Below, in pieces: positions 8,096 through 12,977 of a DNA stretch of 12,977 nt. The stretch's first letter is position 1, and every line of letters begins with the position of its first letter. The translations under genes were made by a program, and so were the position numbers. The stretch spans positions 1-12,977 of the forward strand of contig JASLRP010000471.1 in the NCBI GenBank assembly GCA_030743915.1. The letters are read 5' to 3'. The notes below the pieces were generated by a model that ran no database searches, was not told where the DNA came from, and was given only the letters and a program-made list of their open reading frames with translations. Origin of the DNA: SAR202 cluster bacterium (GTDB lineage: Bacteria > Chloroflexota > Dehalococcoidia > Lucifugimonadales > UBA1123).

Positions 8096-8129
8096 AGGCC
8101 GAACGCTCGATACAAGCGTTCGGCCTTTT
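8096..8129 (+). terminator. Intrinsic terminator of the LLM-dehydratase operon
   Basis: AGGCCGAACGCT (8096-8107) and AGCGTTCGGCCT (8115-8126) form a perfect 12-bp stem with a 7-nt loop, followed by TTTT ending at 8129. It has the right polarity for the plus-strand operon. In the other direction there is no T-run, so it does not serve the converging minus-strand gene. Confidence 0.88.
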
Positions 8130-8133
8130 CACT

Positions 8134-8184
8134 GCCAGAGTGCTGTCACGATATTGAATGTTAATCGTATGACAGCACTCTGGC
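8134..8184. repeat. Long inverted repeat overlapping the end of the repeat-membrane-protein gene
   Basis: GCCAGAGTGCTGTCA (8134-8148) is mirrored perfectly by TGACAGCACTCTGGC (8170-8184). Past a 2-nt bulge, CGAT (8149-8152) pairs with ATCG (8164-8167). The right arm lies in the last codons of the minus-strand gene and the loop contains its TAA stop. Neither side has a T-tract. It could be a non-canonical 3' hairpin for that gene. Confidence 0.7.
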
Positions 8185-9969
8185 TCCTGCTGGCTCTGGC
8201 ACTATCAACACGCTGGGGCCCTGTGAGTCGGCAACACGGCTGGCCAATTCGGACAAGGCTTCCGATGTCAACAATGGTGTCACGGCTTCGGCGTCAGTCC
8301 AATATAGCGTCTCGACCGAATACCCGAGAGCGTCCTCTATGCCGCGAATAAACTCCTGGGAACCCGCTTGGGCCAGAACCGACACGCGCTTGGGTTGGAC
8401 AGTTTCTTGCCGCACTTCAGATCGCGACAGCCTGTCGGCCCGGTACACTGACCACTGATATGGCAGAATGAATCCCGCAGTCAGCGCAACGGCTATCGCA
8501 GGACGGATATCCCTGAGTGTGTCCAATGCCAGGCTGGCATCCAAAGCATCGCGGAGGAAGACGAACAACGTTGCGCTGGCGCTGATCAAAAGAGCCAGGA
8601 CGCCGATTCCCAGAACCAAGAACGTGAAAACCTTTCTGGACAGCGAGGATCGTTCACTACTGGTGTCGTCCAGGGCCAACCTGCGCTGTGCGCTTCTCCA
8701 GTAATAGCCCCAAAAGGAGCCGCCGATCAAGGCTAGCGTCAACGTCACTGCAAACTGCTCTCTCCACAGGTCATCTCCGGATATCAATTCCCTGGACTGT
8801 TCGATGAGAACAGCGAGACCAGTGTCAATCGCGGCAAACGACGCGAAGGATAAAGCGCTCAATCCTAGAGCAGCGACTATATACTCGTAAGCCCGATTCG
8901 CGCTAAGCTTCAACAAAGGCGATTGGCCCGCTTCGTGCTGCGCTCTCCACCAATGATAGGACCAGATTGAAATGCCCACCCCCAACGAGGCAATAGCCGC
9001 CGGCAGATATTCAAAATGCTCCACAGTAGGATCGGCGACAGGCGCTCGAAACGCCCACATCAACACCCCTGCAACGACGAGACCCGTAGAGATCATCGTT
9101 GTAAAGATGCCACCTAGGATTGCGAAAACGTAAAGGTAAGCCCACCGGAGCGAAGATTCGAAATCTCGCCTGGCAAACACAAACCAGTGGACCGCCCACA
9201 CTCCTCCACCAACAATTGCTGCTGCCAACGCCGAGCGCAACGCGTGTGTCCAGATCCCAGATCTCTCAGACAACACGACTGACGAAGAAAACGCTGAAGA
9301 ATAGCCTTCGCTCAGAATCACATGCACAACTCGTCCGGCTCCTAACGCAAGGAGCACAAGAGTTGCCAACGAGGCGACATATAGGTAGAAGCGCCTGATT
9401 CCCAGCGTCTCTGGAGTCGGGTGTCCTTCGCCTGTATCAATCCGCCAGTGAAGCCCCCAGACGACCGACCAGACAACGACAGCCGCCCACGAGAACCCTT
9501 TGAAATCTTCAGTATTGAAGACTTGCTCTAAGGCAGTGAACGCCCCGATCACCATGAATATCAAAGCAACACCGATGATCAGATACAAGTATATCTTTCT
9601 GATTTCGGATTGGGTTTCCACAGCGTTTATGGCCACGTGCCCGGCCATTGCTCTCCAGTGAAAAGCCCACAAGGGAAGGCCAACGATTATTAGAGCCAAG
9701 CCCCAAGCGAGCCGTGTGGTCGAATCGGACACCGCAGAGCCACCGAACAATCTATCAAGCAGGTCCATGCTTACCAGCATCACGCCGTTCGCCACCATCA
9801 TCAGCGCCACGAATGAGACCGAATAGAAATAAAGCCTCCGGACGGTCCCGATTCCCGTGTCGACTCGCGACCTGCGACGCCGCACGTTGATGACCAAAAA
9901 AACAACTCCCACGATTGCGGCGAGAATTATGATTGCTGGGATGAATTGAAGTATGTCGAAAAAATCCAT
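8161..9969 (-). CDS. Polytopic membrane protein with six tandem DUF5671-like repeats
   Basis: The 602-residue protein opens with a transmembrane helix (8-28) and an RRRR stretch (30-33), then six tandem units of about 55-80 residues at roughly 43-106, 123-176, 191-262, 274-341, 358-424 and 444-506. Each unit starts with (I/V/L/N)RxxYxY or a variant, has two hydrophobic helices, and ends in WxxHWR-like residues (WAFHWR, WGLHWR, WAVHW, WSYHWW, WGYYWR; the last is worn to YQWS). This predicts 13 helices with arginine-rich turns and the C-terminus inside. A soluble tail (510-602) follows. The pattern resembles DUF5671 proteins of Chloroflexota; no function is known to me. It sits 24 nt downstream of the NTF2-like gene on the same strand, so the two are probably co-expressed. 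The spaced aromatic/His/Arg motifs could bind a lipid or cofactor, but that is speculation. Confidence 0.85.
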   Translation of the reverse strand: MDFFDILQFIPAIIILAAIVGVVFLVINVRRRRSRVDTGIGTVRRLYFYSVSFVALMMVANGVMLVSMDLLDRLFGGSAVSDSTTRLAWGLALIIVGLPLWAFHWRAMAGHVAINAVETQSEIRKIYLYLIIGVALIFMVIGAFTALEQVFNTEDFKGFSWAAVVVWSVVWGLHWRIDTGEGHPTPETLGIRRFYLYVASLATLVLLALGAGRVVHVILSEGYSSAFSSSVVLSERSGIWTHALRSALAAAIVGGGVWAVHWFVFARRDFESSLRWAYLYVFAILGGIFTTMISTGLVVAGVLMWAFRAPVADPTVEHFEYLPAAIASLGVGISIWSYHWWRAQHEAGQSPLLKLSANRAYEYIVAALGLSALSFASFAAIDTGLAVLIEQSRELISGDDLWREQFAVTLTLALIGGSFWGYYWRSAQRRLALDDTSSERSSLSRKVFTFLVLGIGVLALLISASATLFVFLRDALDASLALDTLRDIRPAIAVALTAGFILPYQWSVYRADRLSRSEVRQETVQPKRVSVLAQAGSQEFIRGIEDALGYSVETLYWTDAEAVTPLLTSEALSELASRVADSQGPSVLIVPEPAGARVLSYD

Positions 9970-9993
9970 TTCAAGGCCTTTCAGCCGACGACG

Positions 9994-10512
9994 TTATTTC
10001 GGTTGTGGAGTTGGAACAGCGGTTGGTTCGGTAACTGCAGGCGCTGGAGGTGGGGTTTTGACAGAACCGCAGCCAAATACCGGCCATGGAAAAGTGGAAA
10101 ACCGCCAGCTGCCGTCTTCCTGTCGCAGAGTGTAATTCTGAGTATATCCAGACTCTGAAGTGACAAACGGGCCGTCGTTTCGAAACTCGGCAATCCGCAC
10201 TGTTACCACCGTCATGGTGTCAACGGTGGTCGTGTCTTCATGCGTTATGCGGCTGTCTTGGAATCTGTGGCCAAACCCAAAGCGCGCTCCAAAAAGTTGA
10301 TCAACTGTGCACGTTTCTTTCAGTTGAGCTGACAGCAGAGCGTAGCTAGCCTGAAAGTCATCTTCTTGAAGGGCGCGCATGAACGTCTGTACCGTTCCTT
10401 CAGGAGTGTCCGCCGCAAAAGTCTCCTCAGATTCCAGCAGAGCGACAACCACGCTGACGATAAGTAGAATCACCAACGCCCCCGCGCCGCCGATCATCCA
10501 GTATTTTCCCAT
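9994..10512 (-). CDS. Membrane-anchored NTF2-like (DUF4878-type) protein
   Basis: The 172-residue protein has one N-terminal membrane helix (residues ~5-26, WMIGGAGALVILLIVSV) without a lipobox Cys, so it is probably an uncleaved anchor with the rest outside. Residues ~36-145 look like an NTF2-like fold of the DUF4878 kind: TPEGTVQTFMRALQEDDFQASY at the start and QNYTLRQEDGSWRFSTF at the end, where the final strand carries the usual GxW. Cys68 and Cys148 could form a disulfide. The last ~20 residues are a Pro/Thr-rich tail. Such domains often act as small-molecule binding or scaffold parts of cell-surface proteins; no enzyme motif is seen. It is upstream of the six-repeat membrane protein with a 24-nt gap, which suggests a shared role. 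Fold assignment is by pattern only. Confidence 0.75.
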   Translation of the reverse strand: MGKYWMIGGAGALVILLIVSVVVALLESEETFAADTPEGTVQTFMRALQEDDFQASYALLSAQLKETCTVDQLFGARFGFGHRFQDSRITHEDTTTVDTMTVVTVRIAEFRNDGPFVTSESGYTQNYTLRQEDGSWRFSTFPWPVFGCGSVKTPPPAPAVTEPTAVPTPQPK

Positions 10513-10635
10513 TTACGACACCTGAACTTCCCATGTCGGAGTTTCAGAATACCCCGCAAGCGATTACCATGTATTGCAGTAACAGCGCCAGAGATCATTC
10601 AATGGCAGACTCAGTATGGCAAAGACTCGTGTCAC

Positions 10636-10649
10636 ATTGTAGGTACAAT
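10636..10649. repeat. Palindrome upstream of the nuo promoter
   Basis: ATTGTA-GG-TACAAT is a perfect 6-bp inverted repeat with a 2-nt centre, about 40 bp upstream of the predicted nuoA -35 box and between divergent genes. It is the size and shape of a dimeric regulator's site, but no known operator is recognised. Confidence 0.4.
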
Positions 10650-10689
10650 TGAACCAAGTCTTTGTGGTAGTGACCAGGCGCCTATTAAA

Positions 10690-10718
10690 TTGACACTCAA
10701 AAGCGGCCTTGCTAGACT
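10690..10718 (+). promoter_or_regulatory. Predicted promoter of the nuo operon
   Basis: TTGACA (10690-10695), a 17-nt spacer and TAGACT (10713-10718; 4 of 6 matches to TATAAT). Transcription would begin near 10725, only about 12 nt before the nuoA ATG. That leaves no room for a good Shine-Dalgarno site, and none is visible. Confidence 0.6.
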
Positions 10719-10736
10719 GCAATTGCCGCACAACTC

Positions 10737-11123
10737 ATGGAAATGGGGGTCTCATTGCCGGAGGGATTCGACATAAATTGGATCACGGTGTTGCTGGTTG
10801 CAGCCGTGGGACTTACCGCAGTCGGCGGCATGTTCACGTTCTCATATTTGGCGGCTCCAAAACGGCCTTCAGAGATCAAAAACACCCCTTATGAATGCGG
10901 AATTCCTCCTGCCCCATTCGTCTGGTCCCAGATTCAGATTCGATACTACGTTTTTGCGATTCTCTTCATCATATTCGACGTCGAAGCTGTGTTCCTATTT
11001 CCCTGGGCTGTCATATTCTTAAAGACCGTTCCGGCGGTGTTTTACGAAATGCTAGTCTTCATCGGTATCCTGTTCTTCGGGGTTGTGTACGGGTGGAGAA
11101 AAGGGGTCCTCCAGTGGAGGTAA
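10737..11123 (+). CDS. nuoA: NADH-quinone oxidoreductase subunit A
   Basis: NuoA is a three-helix membrane subunit at the joint between the membrane and peripheral arms of complex I. The 128-residue protein has the hallmark loop YECGIPP (52-58) and the second-helix signature IQIRYYVFAILFIIFDVEAV, with the conserved acidic pair Asp81 and Glu83, followed by FLFPWAV. Three hydrophobic segments are visible (~15-37, 68-93, 103-119). The start is the first ATG at 10737; a second in-frame ATG at 10743 is possible. No ribosome-binding site is visible, and the predicted promoter leaves a very short leader. The gene overlaps nuoB by 10 nt. It opens the complex I operon. Confidence 0.95.
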   Translation: MEMGVSLPEGFDINWITVLLVAAVGLTAVGGMFTFSYLAAPKRPSEIKNTPYECGIPPAPFVWSQIQIRYYVFAILFIIFDVEAVFLFPWAVIFLKTVPAVFYEMLVFIGILFFGVVYGWRKGVLQWR

Positions 11124-11653
11124 ACTTCGGAGCGGGATACCAGCCCAATCAGGGCAACACCCCGGCGAGCAGTGTGTTCGAGAAGGTCCTGCCCAACGCG
11201 CTGACCGCCAAGTCCAACGAGCTATTCGCTCTGGCGCGAAAATCGTCACTATGGACACTATCATTTGGGTTGGCCTGTTGCGCCATCGAAATGATGAGCG
11301 CTCATATGTCCCACCACGACCTCGACCGTTTCGGCATCGTCACATGGCCTTCGCCGCGACAGGCCGATGTCATGATCGTGGCCGGAACCGTAGTCAAGAA
11401 GATGGCAGACCCCATAAAGCTGCTGTACGAACAGATGCCCGATCCCAAATGGGTGATTGCGATGGGCAGTTGCGCGACCAATGGCGGGCCGTATTACAAG
11501 TCATACTCCGTCGTGATGGGTGTCGATCATCTCATACCTGTTGACGTTTACGTTCCAGGATGTCCGCCGCGCCCCGAGGCGCTGATGCACGGCATTATGC
11601 AATTGCAAGAGAAAATCACAAAGGACGCCCAGCAACGTGTCACAGCGTCATAG
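11114..11653 (+). CDS. nuoB: NADH-quinone oxidoreductase subunit B (N2 iron-sulfur subunit)
   Basis: NuoB carries the terminal 4Fe-4S cluster N2 that passes electrons to quinone. The four cluster cysteines are visible: Cys55-Cys56 (GLACCAIEMM), Cys120 (GSCATNGG) and Cys150 (VPGCPPRPEAL). The frame is open upstream inside nuoA, but the natural start is GTG at 11114, giving MEVNFGAGYQ and 179 residues, the usual length. An AAGGGG site lies 7 nt upstream, and the start overlaps the nuoA stop by 10 nt, pointing to translational coupling. The stretch just after the CC motif (MSAHMSHHDLDRFG) is histidine-rich, while the surrounding core is standard. It functions at the interface with NuoD, encoded two genes downstream. 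Confidence 0.96.
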   Translation: MEVNFGAGYQPNQGNTPASSVFEKVLPNALTAKSNELFALARKSSLWTLSFGLACCAIEMMSAHMSHHDLDRFGIVTWPSPRQADVMIVAGTVVKKMADPIKLLYEQMPDPKWVIAMGSCATNGGPYYKSYSVVMGVDHLIPVDVYVPGCPPRPEALMHGIMQLQEKITKDAQQRVTAS

Positions 11654-12155
11654 ACGCGAACCCGAAATCCCTCTGGCGCCGGAAGCGCTGGACGCCAAGG
11701 GCGACTCTCTCACCGCCCTGGTAAATGAGGTATTCTCCGATACTCACGATGTCGAAGTAGGCGCGGCGGTAGACGAAGTGACGCTCACCGTTCATCCCGA
11801 CTCCATTCCCGAAATCTGCCGAATTCTACGAGATGATCCCAGGTTCGACTTCAACTACCTCCGTTGCATTTCCGTCGTAGATTACGAAGACCGATTCGAA
11901 GTCAATTACCATCTGTTCTCGCTGGACATCCGGCATAAACTGGTGGTCAAGGCCAACGTGTCGCCTGATGAGCCTGCGGTCCCCACAGCGGTTGACGTCT
12001 GGCGTGGAGCCAACTGGTTCGAGCGCGAGAGTCACGACCTGTTCGGAGTGGTATTCACAGGGCACCCCGATCTGGCGCCCTTGCTGCTCTACGAAGGCTT
12101 CGAGGGGTTCCCAGGCCGCAAAAGTTTTCCATTCCACGAATACGACGAGTGGTAG
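11637..12155 (+). CDS. nuoC: NADH-quinone oxidoreductase subunit C (30 kDa)
   Basis: NuoC is a structural subunit of the peripheral arm that packs against NuoD. The 172-residue protein has the family signature near its end: WFERESHDLFGVVFTGHPDL (127-146), then a glycine/proline segment and RKSFPF (161-166). The central fold (FDFNYLRCISVVDYEDRFEV, 70-89) also fits. The start is GTG at 11637, inside the last codons of nuoB (17-nt overlap); AAGGA lies about 11 nt upstream, a somewhat long spacing. The first ~20 residues are charged and probably disordered. nuoC is separate from nuoD, unlike the nuoCD fusion of enterobacteria. Confidence 0.93.
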   Translation: MSQRHRREPEIPLAPEALDAKGDSLTALVNEVFSDTHDVEVGAAVDEVTLTVHPDSIPEICRILRDDPRFDFNYLRCISVVDYEDRFEVNYHLFSLDIRHKLVVKANVSPDEPAVPTAVDVWRGANWFERESHDLFGVVFTGHPDLAPLLLYEGFEGFPGRKSFPFHEYDEW

Positions 12156-12168
12156 AATCCTTTCCTTT

Positions 12169-12193
12169 AGACTGAACGACTAGATTGAACGAC
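12169..12193 (+). repeat. Tandem 12-bp direct repeat before nuoD
   Basis: AGACTGAACGAC and AGATTGAACGAC (one mismatch) are separated by a single T and end one base before the nuoD ATG. They fill the place where a ribosome-binding site should be, and no purine-rich site is present. The repeat may be a small duplication. Confidence 0.6.
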
Positions 12194-12194
12194 G

Positions 12195-12977
12195 ATGCAA
12201 GTACAACAACAAGCTACGAACCAGGACAACGCCATTGATCTCATGATCAATATGGGGCCTCAACACCCCAGCACTCATGGCGTCTTTCGCCTGGTGATAA
12301 CGGTTGACGGCGAACGCATCATCCGAGCGGAGCCGCACATCGGTTACCTGCACCGTGGAGCCGAAAAGCTCTGCGAGGACGAACTCTACAGTCAAGTAAT
12401 CACCCTCTTTGACCGCCTGGACTATGTGGGGAATCTGAACAGCGAGCTGGTGTTCTGCATGGCGGTGGAAAAGCTCATGGCAATAGATGTCCCAGAACGC
12501 GCCCTGTACATTCGAACGATTCTATGCGAGCTTAACCGCGTTGCCAGCCACATGCTTTTCTACGGTGTTTTCGGCATGGACTCTGGCGCCCTCACTCCGA
12601 TTCTCTATGGTTTCCGAGAGCGGGAACGTATCCAGTCCCTGTTCGAGTCTGTGACCGGCGCGCGAATGATGCACAATTACTTCCGCGTCGGAGGAGTGAA
12701 CGAGGATTTGCCAGATGACTTCGAACAACGACTGGCAGCCCTCACAGACCAGCTAAAACACGGTGTCGAAGAATGCGATAACCTGCTTTCCCAAAACGAG
12801 ATGTTTCTGGCCCGCACCAAGGGCATCGGGACGATCACCGGCCCTGAAGCCATCGAATATGGCGTCACAGGCCCGGCGCTCCGAGCCGCAGGCGTCCTGG
12901 AGGACGTCCGAATCTCCGAGCCGTACGGCATCTACAACCGATTCGATTATGGAATACCCGTGGGCAGTCAGGGCGAT
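12195..12977 (+). CDS. nuoD: NADH-quinone oxidoreductase subunit D (49 kDa), cut by the right edge
   Basis: NuoD forms most of the quinone pocket of complex I with NuoB and descends from the large subunit of NiFe hydrogenases. The first 261 residues are present (of roughly 380-420 usual). GPQHPSTHGVFRL (21-33) and RLDYVGN (74-80) are visible; His28 and Tyr77 are 49 residues apart, the same spacing as the quinone-contacting His38 and Tyr87 I recall from the Thermus subunit. Further family marks are HIGYLHRGAEKL (48-59), CELNRVASHM (111-120) and GPALRAAG (226-233). The start is ATG at 12195; no ribosome-binding site is seen and a 12-bp direct repeat takes its place. It follows nuoC by 39 nt in the same operon. 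Confidence 0.96.
   Translation, partial: MQVQQQATNQDNAIDLMINMGPQHPSTHGVFRLVITVDGERIIRAEPHIGYLHRGAEKLCEDELYSQVITLFDRLDYVGNLNSELVFCMAVEKLMAIDVPERALYIRTILCELNRVASHMLFYGVFGMDSGALTPILYGFRERERIQSLFESVTGARMMHNYFRVGGVNEDLPDDFEQRLAALTDQLKHGVEECDNLLSQNEMFLARTKGIGTITGPEAIEYGVTGPALRAAGVLEDVRISEPYGIYNRFDYGIPVGSQGD

Noticed and set aside
6640..8115. Minus-strand frames opposite the LLM and dehydratase genes
   Set aside because: They are shadows of two well-supported enzymes on the other strand.
10895..11113. Extended N-terminus of nuoB starting inside nuoA
   Set aside because: The extra 73 residues are out-of-frame nuoA sequence; GTG at 11114 has a ribosome-binding site and gives the usual NuoB length.

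Overview
The window looks like a piece of a moderately GC-rich bacterial chromosome. The best guess for the source is a Chloroflexota relative, possibly the marine SAR202/Dehalococcoidia lineage. This rests on the co-occurrence of a luciferase-like (LLM) flavin oxidoreductase with an enolase-superfamily dehydratase (both families are known to be expanded in SAR202 genomes), a multi-repeat DUF5671-like membrane protein, and a nuoA-B-C-D cluster with separate nuoC and nuoD. It is an inference from gene content, not a phylogenetic result. There are no RNA genes, insertion sequences, CRISPR arrays or phage genes that I can see.

Layout from left to right. (1) Minus strand, 1-1225: a subtilisin-type serine protease with an I9-like pro-region and no visible signal peptide; its last codons run off the left edge. 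(2) 1226-1686: a non-coding stretch with a cluster of CGCAT repeats and small inverted repeats. (3) Minus strand, 1687-5289: complete mfd (transcription-repair coupling factor), with its own promoter and an imperfect 19-bp hairpin just upstream. (4) Minus strand, 5455-5820: a small HExxH zincin-type metallopeptidase. (5) Plus strand, 5935-8046: a two-gene operon of an LLM flavin-dependent oxidoreductase and a GalD-like enolase-superfamily dehydratase, with a strong promoter in front and an intrinsic terminator behind. (6) Minus strand, 10512-8161: a two-gene unit of a membrane-anchored NTF2-like protein and a 13-helix membrane protein made of six tandem DUF5671-like repeats. (7) Plus strand, from 10737 past the right edge: the start of the respiratory complex I operon, nuoA-nuoB-nuoC-nuoD.

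How the parts work together. Mfd is housekeeping: it releases RNA polymerase stalled at lesions. The nuo genes encode the quinone-reducing core and the first membrane subunit of complex I; nuoA/B and nuoB/C overlap, which suggests translational coupling. The LLM/dehydratase pair is the most metabolically suggestive unit, joining a flavin-dependent oxidation to a dehydration of an acid sugar or similar hydroxy-acid. The least understood unit is the repeat membrane protein with its NTF2-like partner.

Three predicted promoters (mfd, LLM operon, nuoA) share one plan: TTGAC(A/T), a 17-nt spacer, a 4/6 -10 box and a leader of only about 12-20 nt. I found no obviously novel defence or mobile system; the best candidates for undescribed biology are the hexa-repeat membrane protein pair, the LLM-dehydratase operon and the intergenic hairpins.
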